Positions 1 to 10,571 of a stretch of 64,000 nucleotides of DNA are shown piece after piece; the stretch's first letter is position 1, and every line of letters starts with the position of its first letter. Origin of the DNA: Macrostomum hystrix (Eukaryota > Platyhelminthes > Macrostomidae); contig CATNEN010000038.1 of NCBI GenBank assembly GCA_950097015.1, positions 1,978,501-2,042,500 on the forward strand. The letters run 5' to 3'. The notes beneath the pieces were generated by a model. The model searched no databases. It saw only the letters and a program-made list of their open reading frames with translations, and was not told where the DNA came from. A program made the position numbers and the translations under genes.

Positions 1-1319
1 GGCTACTGACTTTGGCGAGGCTCTGCGCAATCATGAGGAGCTCTGAACAAAGCTTCTTTGCCTTTAGATTTTTATTAAACGCGGGTGCTTGTGCTTGATG
101 CTAATAACCTCTGTTGTTGCCATCAGCAAGTCTTCAATCATCAGTTATCATAAACGATTTGGGTTAACCGTTTTCTTCTATCGCTTTTGCCTATATAATT
201 AGGAATTTAGACAATTGATTCGGGAATAAACGACTTTCATAAGCAAAGTTAGCAATCAACAGCAGCCATCAATTCTCATTGTTACCTACCACGATGGACG
301 AAGATTTGGACATTCCAAACGTGGGGGAGAGACAATTGTCAAAGCGAAACTCAATTATTTGTCTATGGTCTTGTCTCATAAAACGGGATTTTAAAAAGGA
401 GCCAATTGTGATAAACGCTGTTAAATTTACATTCTGTGGCTAGGCTTTAACCATAGACCATATACCATAAACCATTCATAAACAATAATGAATTAAACGG
501 CGTTTATGTTAAATATTATTTCCCGGTGAATTATTGAATGATTTAATAGGCGCAGAATGCAGACAGTTTGAACCATAGACAACAGTTTCCATTCTCAAAA
601 GAAGCCCAAAAGAAATTTTTCAATCGAGATGAAGTAGAAAGTTTGTCATAATATTTGCATAATATTCCCTTCTGTCTGGTGAGAATATCTTGAGGTAAAC
701 CAACCAGCTTTTATTCGCCTAAAAACAAACGTGTTTTGCAAATGGAACAATTTTTTGCCTCATAATTCAATTCTAATTATATTATCAGATTTCTAAAGGA
801 TGTAATTAACTTACTCATTCGCATTGATTTTAGCTAGGCTTGATTTCAGCCAGCTGAGCTCACTGCTCTGCAGCGGACTCATTGTTCCGCGGTTTTATCA
901 ACATTTTGCAGAGCTTTGCACCGCTATATTTAGTTTTAGAACTATTCTGTAGTATTGCTTTGATTTGTTTCATTCTGATTATTTTATTGCTTTGTTGCTA
1001 GCACGCCTGCTTGCACTCTGGCTGATTATGTTTATGATATCCGGTTTTGCTGCTTATAATTAAAGCAATAATTTAGTTTTTTTTGCTACTGTCTTTGCTT
1101 CGAGTATTTAGTAGGGAAATATATATACTCTGTTTTATCCAAACTAGTACTTGGCGAATAAGTTGACTTTTGTAGTTTTATTTTTTAGTTCACTAAAAGG
1201 TTTCCACGACTGCAATGCAAAATCCTTTTATATTCATCTACCTTTACCTGTCCACCTCTCAATTTTTGCTGCCTACTTTTCAATCTCCCATGTCTACGTA
1301 TCAATATCCCCTGTCTAAC
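1..1319. other. Non-coding sequence, one tiny ORF
   Basis: AT-rich sequence in which I see no conserved gene. A 49-codon frame on the plus strand (294-443) starts in a reasonable context (acgATGG) and opens with an acidic stretch, MDEDLDIPNVG. It ends in ordinary-looking AT-rich sequence and matches nothing I know. It could be a first exon of an unseen gene or chance. Confidence 0.4.
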
Positions 1320-2165
1320 TTTCAATATTCCCTGTCTACCTTACACTCTCTCCTGTCTACCTCACACTCTCCTGTCTACCTCACACTCTCCTGTCTACCT
1401 CACACTCTCCTGTCTACCTCACACTCCTGTCTACCTCACACCCTCTCCTGTCTACCTCACACTCTCCTGTCTACCTCACACTCTCCTGTCTACCTCACTC
1501 TCTCCTGTCTACCTCACACTCTCCTGTCTACCTCACACTCTCCTGTCTACCTCACACTCTCCTGTCTACCTCACACTCCCTTGTCTACCTCACTCTCTCC
1601 TGTCTACCTCACACTCTCCTGTCTACCTCACACTCTCCTGTCTACCTCACACTCTCCTGTCTACCTCACTCTCTCCTGTCTACCTCACACTCTCCTGTCT
1701 ACCTCACTCTCTCCTGTCTACCTCACACTCTCCTGTCTACCTCACACTCCCTTGTCTACCTCACTCTCTCCTGTCTACCTCACACTCTCCTGTCTACCTC
1801 ACACTCTCCTGTCTACCTCACTCTCTCCTGTCTACCTCACACTCTCCTGTCTACCTCACACTCCCTTGTCTACCTCACTCTCTCCTGTCTACCTCACACT
1901 CTCCTGTCTACCTCACACTCTCCTGTCTACCTCACACTCCTGTCTACCTCACACTCCTGTCTACCTCACACCCTCTCCTGTCTACCTCACACTCTCCTGT
2001 CTACCTCACACTCTCCTGTCTACCTCACACTCCCTTGTCTACCTCACTCTCTCCTGTCTACCTCACACTCCTGTCTACCTCACTCTCTCCTGTCTACCTC
2101 ACACTCCCCTGTCTACCTCACACTCCTGTCTACCTCACTCTCTCCTGTCTACCTCACTCTCTCCT
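1320..2165. repeat. Minisatellite, about 19-bp CT-rich unit
   Basis: A pyrimidine-rich array of about 40 units, core CTCCTGTCTACCTCACACT, with variants CTCACTCTCT and CCCTTGTCTACC. Degenerate units continue on both sides (about 1255-1320 and 2165-2330). A 378-codon frame on the plus strand exists only because the unit has no stop; I do not treat it as a gene. It ends about 140 bp before the RPL12 start codon. Confidence 0.95.
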
Positions 2166-2468
2166 GTTTATCTTTTAATCTCCCATGTCCGCCTATTAAT
2201 ACCTCCTGTCTACCTTGCAATCTTTCCTGTCTACTTCACACTCCTGTCTACCTCACACTATCTCTCTTGTCTACCAATCTATCTCGCCTATCTACCTCAC
2301 ACTCACCTGTATATACCTCTAAACATGTCGTCTTTCTCTCACTCTCTATAGTCTATCCTCTGATTTGATAAGTCCGAGCACAATTATTTTATTTCGAATG
2401 TCAATCATTCGCTCCGCAATGTCCAACTGCAGCTGTCGCAGCAGCCAATCGCTAATTAGCCTGCAGCC

Positions 2469-3361
2469 ATGCCACCCAAGATTGACCCCACCGCCATCAG
2501 CATTGTGTACCTGCGCGCTGTCGGTGGCGAAATCGGCGCCACCGCCTCTCTGGCGCCGAAGATCGGCCCGCTGGGCCTGTCGCCAAAGAAGGTCGGCGAA
2601 GACATTGCCAAGGCCACCAAAGACTGGAAGGGTTTGAAGGTTACGGTTAAGCTCACCATTCAGAATAGGTTAGTTGCAGCATTTTTTGTAACAAAGATCT
2701 AAATGTGTTGCTTATCTTAATCGCCGAATTTCGAGGTCTGACTCATTTTCATTACTGTTAGTAATATGTAAGGACTCATCTCTATTAAAGCTGAGGGATT
2801 AAACCGTCGGACTCACGACTTAAAGGTAGGGGGTTCGATTCCCTGCTTCACTGAAGCAATATTATCATTTAACTCCGCTTTTCTTCAGTTCATAGGAACG
2901 AGCATTAGCTGGGGTCATTTAGGGTAGGTATGGCGTCTCCCCAGTCCATGAACTAAACAACTGTTCGCAGCCTTCAAATGCCTTTTATAGCTGGCGCTTT
3001 GCTGTCGGCTGCGCATCTGACCTGATTAGGCCAGGTCTAATAATTTATCACTTATTATTCAACCAGGCAAGCCGTCGCCAGCGTGGTGCCCACCGCGTCG
3101 GCGCTGGTCATCCGAGCGTTGAACGAGCCGCCGCGCGATCGCAAGAAGGTTAAACACGTCAAGCATACGGGCAACATCACATTCGACGAGGTAATCGACA
3201 TTGCCAAGACCATGCGGCCGCGCTCCATGGCCAAGAACCTGGCCGGCACCGTCAAGGAAATTCTCGGCACCGCCCAGTCCGTTGGCTGCACAGTCGATGG
3301 TTCGAATCCGCACGACATCATCGACAAGGTGAACGATGGCAGCTACGCTGTTCCAGAGTGA
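2469..3361 (+). CDS. RPL12: 60S ribosomal protein L12 (uL11)
   Basis: Ribosomal protein uL11 of the large cytosolic subunit, which binds the GTPase-associated centre of 28S rRNA at the stalk base. Two exons, 2469-2668 and 3067-3361, joined through a split arginine codon (AG|G) with GT-AG borders, give 164 residues; the human protein has 165. It starts MPPKIDPT and carries the near-invariant blocks [20 protein letters not shown] and EPPRDRKK. It also has the motifs GNITFDEV and [11 protein letters not shown], followed by a C-terminal HDIID. Identity to animal L12 is high throughout, so the start and the splice are secure. The 398-bp intron carries a tRNA-like fragment. Three AG dinucleotides just before the ATG could be splice acceptors for a 5' UTR intron or a trans-spliced leader; that is speculation. 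It converges on the neurabin-like gene. Confidence 0.97.
2795..2860 (+). repeat. tRNA-like SINE fragment in RPL12 intron
   Basis: A perfect pol III B-box, GGTTCGATTCC (2832-2842), follows ACTTAAAGGT. The same ACTTAAAGGT plus B-box arrangement recurs at about 32990-33035, so this looks like a dispersed tRNA-derived repeat. No complete cloverleaf could be folded by eye. Confidence 0.4.
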
Positions 3362-4014
3362 AGCCTGCCTGGCATTTCTGCAGTTGGACTTGTGCGCGCA
3401 TATGAAACTGATTTGAGCTAGGCCCCAGTCTGTTTGAAATTCGCTAGATTATTCAACAGCTCAAACAATACAAACGGATTTACGAGTGCAGGGTCTTCAA
3501 CTCCCTTCGGCCTCGATTGGATCAAAGAAAATCAATTTTTTGTGTTTGCTTTGATGCTTTCTTTTAAGCAAATGATTGCTAGATTAAGTATTGAACTTAA
3601 AGTATTTATTTAATTGGTGTGATGTATCAAGTATTGTCAAAACATTACCTTAGCTTTGCAGATGAAAATATTCAGATTTAACAGAATTTTCTCTAATAGG
3701 TCACGTGCAAAAAAATTTGTGATTAATTTGAAAAAATAAGTGACTAGGTGGTGAGGGCCTGTTTAATTGTACTCCTAAAATCTAAACAGTGTTTTGAAGT
3801 GTTTTCCTATGTGACGACTCAATCGCCAGACAATTAACAGTCAATTTTGGTTGCTAGCGAATTTACAGACTGGTTGCCTGTCGGTTGCTATGGTATACGT
3901 TCTTGCATTACAGGTGACATAATTGGTTGCTTTTGGGGCGGTTTCCGTCATCACAGGCAGGTTGCAGCCACCGGTCGGTTGCTAAGGGGCACAGTTCCAA
4001 CAGACGGGTCATTG
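3362..4014. other. Convergent 3' region between RPL12 and neurabin-like
   Basis: Non-coding, AT-rich. On the minus strand an AATAAA (plus TTTATT near 3606-3611) lies about 400 bp beyond the neurabin-like stop and could serve as its poly(A) signal. I see no other structure. Confidence 0.4.
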
Positions 4015-6751
4015 TCAGGCCTTGCCAGACAGATGCTGCAGCGATCTTGTGATGGCTTGAACGCTGCCGCTCCTTATACCGCCGTTTCCGCCGCTGCTGG
4101 CTTCGAAGCTGTTCGACGCAGCCAGACTCTTGAGCAGCTCGCTGGCGTAGGCGTCCAGCTCCGCTGTCCGACGCCGCAACTGGTCACGCTCGGCCACAGC
4201 CTCCTCCAGCAGTCGCTCGGTGTTGTGCCAGTCCTCTTTCGTTGCTGCCAGACGCTCGCGCGCTTCCGCTAGCCGCCGCTCCTCCAGCTGCGATGCCAGC
4301 AGCCACCGCGAGCTCCGGCCAATCTCCGTTGCCAGCTGGTCGCGTATGCTCTGCGCCTCTGAGCGAGCCTCCAGTAGTTGACGGCGAGTGTCGATAGACA
4401 GGCGAGGCAGGACCTGCACCTGCTGCTGCTGCGGATGCTGCTGCTGAGTGCGATTTGTCGTAATAGCTGAAAATTTTTAAATGCTTTCGGCTAGAGGTCA
4501 GATGGAGTTATCAGGTTTTATCAAGTCGAGACTTTTGGGTGTGATTTCTAGGAATTCCATTTGAAAAAGCTACAGCTTACCAGCTGGTTGGCGCTGCTGC
4601 GCGAGACCTGATCGAGTTTTGTTAACGACGAATTTCGACGGGGAAGCCGGCGTCTCGGATTGGTGGAACTGGGATTGCAGTTCGGCCAGCGACTGGCTGC
4701 GGCAGAGAAATTGTTGGTTGTCAGTTTGCTAGCTTATACGAGCGTATCTACAGATCTTCACACCAATACGTTGATAGCTACAGTTGCATCAATTACAGGC
4801 TACAGTCGACCAGCATCATGGAGAGGCACTTCTGCCGATCAGGCAAGAATTAGGACAGAACAGACGCCTAAACAGATACTCTGCGCAGGCACACAATCTC
4901 ATGGGTGTGTACATCTGCCCTGACTAATCTCATGATTACATGAATGTAAAAACGATGGCAAACATGTACCCGGAACCTGCTGTGGCCTTCACCAGTCGCT
5001 GAACTACGTCATCGGAACCAGCGCCACTGCCGCCATTATTTGACGTTGTCATCTCCGCTGCGGCCTTCCCGAAGCAGATTGTCACGGGACTCCCAATTCC
5101 ACCACGTCCACACTGCTGAAGTATTTCGGCGGCCGCTGCTGGTGTCACAGCCACCAAGCGTCTGCCATTGATTTCTAGGATCTGCAGTTGAGACGTTGAA
5201 TCGTTTCGTAATGGCTGAGTTAAACAGCTTGCCACCCGCAGTTAACATAAATGCACAACTTTATACTCCAGACCAGAACAGACTCAGTCAAGCGAGCATT
5301 CCATTAACAGCCGGATGCGATATGCGAATCGTTGTGTATTTGAGGTTCGTGTAGATACAGTCGGTTATTCGGTAACGTTTTACACAGGGCGTGTGAAAGT
5401 GAAAAGATTTGAAAAAATGGACCTGTACTCTTTAGCGAGTAGCGACTGACTGTGCTTGCAGGCGTTTTGGCATTATCGTAATAAGTGAATTTCTAAAAAA
5501 TCATTTATAACCCGTCATTCCATTTGCTTAAACCCCGTCACTCCCTAAAATAAAACCTGTCAGTCCTCAGTCTAAAGCGAGCGCCTTATTTAGCGACCTG
5601 AATAGGGCGATGGCTACCAAATATAAAAGTACATTCGGCATAATTCTCGCCTGATCTCCCGGTCGAAGTCGACCATCACGCTCGGCCCAACCGCCCGGTG
5701 TCAGCGACTTCACGTAGATGCCGATTCTCTCGCCGCTGTCGCCAGCTTCGTCGCCGTCGCCTGCGGTGGCCGTCAGCCCGACCCCGGCCAGCCCCACCCC
5801 CAGACCGTCAGCAGGCCATTGCGGCAGCTCCAGCGTGAGCTGTCTCAGTCGACTCGCTCGTCTCTCCAGCTCAGCTTCGACGCTGGCCACGCTGGACGTT
5901 GTGGCCAGCGTTGCCGCCGCCGATTCGACTTCGCTCGATGGCGCGCCCTCGCTGCGTTTTTTATGTATTACAATTTAGATCGACATATGCTACTTATAGT
6001 GGCCTCTGTAGTATTAAGTATTTTTTCTACAAAATCACTTTCTAGAATATTTTATAGCTGATATTTTATGCTTGCTGTGCTCAGAATTTGCTCAATCGTG
6101 CGAGTAAAGTAACCAGCAGCTGCCCCATTGATTATTTATGATGGTGGGCCTTGGTTACGCAGTCTTTCTAGTTTGCATTATTTATTTTAACATTTATGCT
6201 CTTTGGCTAGTTGGCTGTGCGCATAAAGCTTGACGTCTGTCCCGCGTTGGAGTACCCGGCGTGAAGCACAGGACTTGAAAACTTTTTATTATCACGGTTC
6301 CCATGTTTTAAGCGCTAAGCAGTGCAATGTTCTGCTCACTGAATTCTTTGAGAAACCAAGGTGTATGTGAGCAAAGCACAAGCTTCACTTTTCAAGTACT
6401 ATTTCAGAGGAAAAAAACTGTACTCTTGGAGATCGAGACTCGATTTTTTGACGTTGTGACTCGATTCTCTGGGGTTGGGACTTGATTCTTTGAGGTTGGG
6501 ACTCGATTCTCTGAGGTTGGGACTCGGCACTTGGAGGTTGGGACTCGACTCTCTGAGGTTGGGACTCGACTCTCTGAGGTTGGGACTCGACTCTCTGACT
6601 CTCACAGGCAAACTTTGACAATTAATTACGCTTCAGGGACTTGTCCGACCGATGTCCGAATTCGCACGTTTGGCTTCTCGCGCCCAGTGGCTGCAACATT
6701 CGGTGTGCGGCGCAGTCGGACTTTTAGAAACTCCAGGCCTGCAGGGGCCGA

Positions 6752-6793
<42 letters not shown>

Positions 6794-7138
6794 ATGCTGC
6801 TGCTGCTGCTGATGATGCTGCTGCTGCTGATGATGCTGCTGCTGCTGATGCTGCTGCTGCTGTTGATGCTGCTGATGCTGAAACCTGCTGTAGCTAGCCG
6901 CAGTAAGTTGTCTATTACTAGCTGATATTGTTGACGTTGATGGCGACCTCAACTGGGAGGCTGCAGCTGACGATGAAGCCGCCTGGAACATCTGCCTGAT
7001 GCGGGCAACGCGGCCCACGGCCGACATGTCTGACTCAGCCGATGCATTTTCTTCCGACAGCGATGCGTTATTATCTACAGAGGGCTGCTTCTGCTGGTGC
7101 TGCTGCTTGTCACAACTTCTTGCTTGATCCAGTCTCAT
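4015..7138 (-). CDS. Neurabin/spinophilin-like PDZ and coiled-coil scaffold
   Basis: Probable PPP1R9-family scaffold linking F-actin and protein phosphatase 1. Five exons agree in phase: 6630-7138, 5651-5951, 4993-5181, 4581-4692 and 4466-4015, giving about 521 residues. The N-terminal exon has a VARIRQMFQ segment, like the actin-binding part of neurabins, then a Gln/His run (about residues 95-138). A short helix of the form EAELERR leads into one PDZ domain (about 209-315), with ligand loop GLGV, IGIYVKSLTPGG, then DGRLRPGDQ joined to ILEINGR across a splice. The last exon is coiled coil (LPRLSIDTRRQLLEARSEAQ onward), and the protein ends without a SAM domain. It is shorter than vertebrate neurabins (over 800 residues). 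No canonical RVxF phosphatase-docking motif is visible just before the PDZ. The intron 5182-5650 appears to use a GC donor. The start ATG and the 5951 acceptor are the least certain parts. The 5951-6630 intron carries a minisatellite. Confidence 0.8.
4858..4945 (-). mobile_element. SINE fragment (family shared with 23.1, 35.1, 57.9 kb)
   Basis: Holds only the middle of the SINE: the GCGCAGGCACAC and GGGTGTGTACATCTGCC parts match the full copy at 57795-58150. It lies inside a neurabin-like intron, in the gene's own orientation, and lacks the tRNA-like head. Confidence 0.6.
6425..6605. repeat. Minisatellite, about 20-21-bp unit
   Basis: Degenerate copies of GAGGTTGGGACTCGATTCTC in the first neurabin-like intron, ending about 25 bp from the donor site at 6629. 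Frames across it on the minus strand (repeating RVESQPQ) are repeat artefacts. Confidence 0.9.
6751..6890 (-). repeat. CTG/CAG microsatellite coding Gln/His tract
   Basis: About 45 CAG/CAT triplets read in frame on the minus strand inside neurabin-like exon 1, giving a Gln run interrupted by His. The uninterrupted part (6754-6792) is 13 triplets. Because it is exonic, length variation would change the protein without shifting the frame. Confidence 0.9.
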
Positions 7139-8019
7139 TTCTAAGACAAGCTTTACTTGCGCATTGGATATAATGCGGAGCCAGCCACTGAGAGAACTAG
7201 TTCTAGCTTTATTATAAAACACTATTTGTAATTCCGCGCCGAAATGTCGTTTTTCTACGTACAGATAAAAATAATTCCGGAAAATGACGCCAGGCATTTT
7301 CAACTACGGCTCGTATTTTAATACGTCTTTGACAACGAAACTATTAAATATGATATACTGAAGCAGATTAAAACTGAAAACCATGTAATTTTTTTATTAG
7401 ATTACTTTCTACGCAAAGCGAAAGTGACCCCGCGCTTGTTAGAGAACTTTGTCTCAGCAATATTGAAGAATCCTTCATTATATTTAGGTAGTCTTAATAA
7501 AACAGACACAACCAATCACTGCACCGCATTCACATCGGTAGTTATAACCGATTTTTTAGATAAATATTCAATCACGAAATGATTGATGCAACTCCAGAAG
7601 AAAATATGGTCGCAAAGATTTGACAAAATGACAGACAAGGGGAAATATAATGCGAGGTTTACAGTTAAACGGTTATTTGTGAGAAAGTACGCTCGTAATA
7701 AAACACAGTGTAAACAGAGTAAAACGCAAACGAAACAGCAGGTGCATCGAGGCAGAATGCATATTTCTCTTGGACAACTATGTAATACACACAAAGGCTT
7801 AACTGAATGACTAAAAGTATTCGCGATAGATAAAAGAAAGTTCTAATTGACAGAATACTACTTTTAACGTTGCATTAGCAAGCAGCATGCAAGGTTTTGT
7901 GGACATTGATCAGTTTCTATGGCGACTTCGACTCTTCGATCATGGTGTAGATAAAATTTCTAGAGTTTATTGACACGAAACAATAGCTAAAAAGCTGCAG
8001 GATCCGCGCTGTAAATTGC
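7139..8019. other. Non-coding, upstream of neurabin-like gene
   Basis: Upstream side of the neurabin-like gene. The frame open on the minus strand above 7138 continues to about 7303 but does not resemble neurabins, so I take it as 5' UTR or intron. I see no promoter motif I would defend. Confidence 0.35.
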
Positions 8020-8365
8020 GGAGTGAGATTGCTGTCCGCGGGTTCAGCGGGTAAGAGAAAGAGATCGATGGCTTGCAGTGTACATTCCGGAGTGAGATTG
8101 CTGTCCGCGGGTTCAGCGGGTAAGAGAAAGAGATCGATGGCTTGCAGTGTACATTCCGGAGTGAGATTGCTGTCCGCGGGTTCAGCGGGTAAGAGAAAGA
8201 GATCGATGGCTTGCAGTGTACATTCCGGAGTGAGATTGCTGTCCGCGGGTTCAGCGGGTAAGAGAAAGAGATCGATGGCTTGCAGTGTACATTCCGGAGT
8301 GAGATTGCTGTCCGCGGGTTCAGCGGGTAAGAGAAAGAGATCGATGGCTTGCAGTGTACATTCCA
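8020..8365. repeat. 69-bp tandem repeat, five near-identical copies
   Basis: Five almost identical 69-bp units containing TGTCCGCGGGTTCAGCGGGT, AAGAGAAAGAGATCGATGGC and GTGTACATTCCGG. The unit length is a multiple of three, so a 148-codon frame runs through it; that is an artefact. Diverged relatives of the unit form the array at 9045-9230. Confidence 0.95.
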
Positions 8366-9044
8366 GCAGTCATATTTTATCCGCGGGTGTTGGGGGAGCC
8401 TTTCATAAGACGGCGGTGAATTTAGGAACAGAAATATATCTACAGCGCAATTATATAACGATTTCGTAGTCTAGGGCCTACCTAGGAAGCAATAACATTA
8501 TAGCCAGCAATGAAGATTATACCTCGAAATAAACAACCTCAAAATGCGAGGCAATTAAATCCCGGGCAACACACGGGTCCGAAGAACGAGATCAAAGGTT
8601 ATTAATTATGGTTGAAAGCTGCACAATAATTTGTGTAGTTATGGCATGATAACTGGACCAAGTTAAAATGATTGACATATAAAATTTTTAAGATAGTACT
8701 AACAGACATACATGTAGGAGCGCCGTATTGACAATAATAATACGCGAAAAAGGAAAGTGTTATCGCCGCAAAGAAGACATTAACTGCCTAGAGTTTGATT
8801 GCTTAATTTCGAGGTGTGTAAGCTAATTTAAGTGCGTGAGTGTTTTTTGTGGTTGTACATGTAACTAAGAGAGACAACTCGCTGCCATTGCTCAGAATGA
8901 TACGAAAAGACAGTAAAAGGAAAAATCTGAAATAAAGGTGTACAAGTAGTTCGTACAAGCTAGCATCGATTTAGGATGTTTGCGTGCTGGAAAATGGAAT
9001 TCGGAAACAGAAATTTCGTGCCGAATAGCTTGGTCTTTACTCAG
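8366..9044. other. Non-coding spacer between two related arrays
   Basis: AT-rich, no gene seen. Confidence 0.5.
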
Positions 9045-9230
9045 GGAGCAGATTGCTTATCGGGCAGGGGTAAGAGATTTTGGGGAGGGTATGGGCTGAG
9101 TGTACATTCAGGGCAGATTGCTTATCGGGCAGGGGTAAGAGATTTTGGGGAGGGTATGGGCTGAGTGTACACTCAGGGCAGATTGCTTATCGGGCACGGG
9201 TAAGAGATTTTGGGGGGGGCGGGCAGCAGA
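9045..9230. repeat. About 66-bp tandem repeat, three copies
   Basis: Three units containing GCAGATTGCTTATCGGGCAG, GGGTAAGAGATTTTGGGG and TGAGTGTACATTCAGGG. GATTGCT, GGGTAAGAGA and GTGTACATTC occur in the same order and spacing as in the 69-bp array about 1 kb away. Confidence 0.85.
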
Positions 9231-10571
9231 GCAGATTACTGTAGTTCTGCGGAGAAAAGCAAACAATCTTGGACGCTTTAAAATATCAGGCACGGACTAA
9301 TTGAATAATCTTATAACAAAACAGTTCTAACCAAAAAAATTTAGGTAAAGAAATAGTCAGTAACAATAATTTAATAAAATAAATAGCATTGATTTGTATA
9401 AAGACACATTGCCAGTCTCAACTCTATAATGAGGTGCTAAACAAAATATGAGGAAAAAATAAAAATGAATATATTGCTAATATTTACGAGGACGCATTGG
9501 AACGTTAGGCTGTTGGAATTGCGCTCAAACATAGCCGCAGTCCTTTGCAGAACTAAGCTACAAATAAAGCACAATTTTCCTGCCTAAAAATAAAAGCAAG
9601 CTGTTACAAGTATAAGAAAAAAAGATTATGCAAAACAGAATAGATTATGCATGAATGAAAACAAATTCAGCAAAGTAGCAGTTAGAATGATGGCAAATCG
9701 AATATCCAAAAAGATTTAACACGAAAGACAACCCGATTTTTTGCCCTAATCAGTTCTTTAGAAATCCTGCAGTTTCCGAAAGCTTTTCGAAATTTAAACT
9801 GAATTAGTTAGCGTGCTCGGATAATTCTGAAAGCTAAATAAAATAAAAGAAAATAATATATAAAATGAAGCTTCTAAACAATAATGAGATCGCTATGCAA
9901 AATTAAAACTCGCTTTAAAGCAGTTTGATTCAGAAAGCAAGTAAAAATTTGGAAAATAGATTACTAATCAACAAGAAAAATAAACAAGAAATAGAAATCT
10001 AAATAGGGGATAATTTTATAAGCTCGACTTTGTGCTCTTGTATCTTTCTTAGAAATGATTTACTAGTCAATAGACCTTTTGAATTCAAATAAATAAAATG
10101 CTCTGCTCAAGTGTTCGATGTTTAAAGACAAATAATTTCGTGAACAGGAGCTAGACAAGCGATTGGAAAATAATATAAAACAAAAAAGAGCTCATTTGTG
10201 CACTAAAAGCTGTGCTCGAATATTTACAAATCTATAATTATACAGAGAGCATGCTACTTTAAGTAGCACGAGCACATCTGTGAAATATTTATTTGACGAT
10301 GTTTAACTACAAAGGAAAAAACTAAATCGCATATAAAATATAGTTATAAAAGAGCAGAAAATAATGAAACAATAGAACTTCTTACACACAGAAGGAATTA
10401 AAGATTGGTCACACAAGGCCTTGTAAATAACTTTTCCTTTATTGTTAACTAAAACGAATTTGAAAACGGCTCGTTTTTTATTACAGCTTGACTTTTTATT
10501 TCTGGTGCGTCGAGATTGATGTGATAAAAAGCAAGTTAACTTGCTCTTCGTTTTAAACCGAGCAGCGGGTG
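9231..10571. other. AT-rich 3' flank of SCAI
   Basis: Strongly A-rich on the plus strand with no protein-coding signal. It contains the probable SCAI poly(A) signal at 10495-10500. Confidence 0.45.
10495..10500 (-). promoter_or_regulatory. Probable SCAI poly(A) signal
   Basis: AATAAA on the minus strand, about 72 nt past the TGA of the proposed terminal mini-exon. Its spacing supports ending the gene there. Confidence 0.55.

Noticed and set aside
1215-2351. 378-codon plus-strand frame as a gene upstream of RPL12
   Set aside because: It is a translation of a 19-bp pyrimidine-rich array. The frame outside the array is AT-rich and unlike protein.
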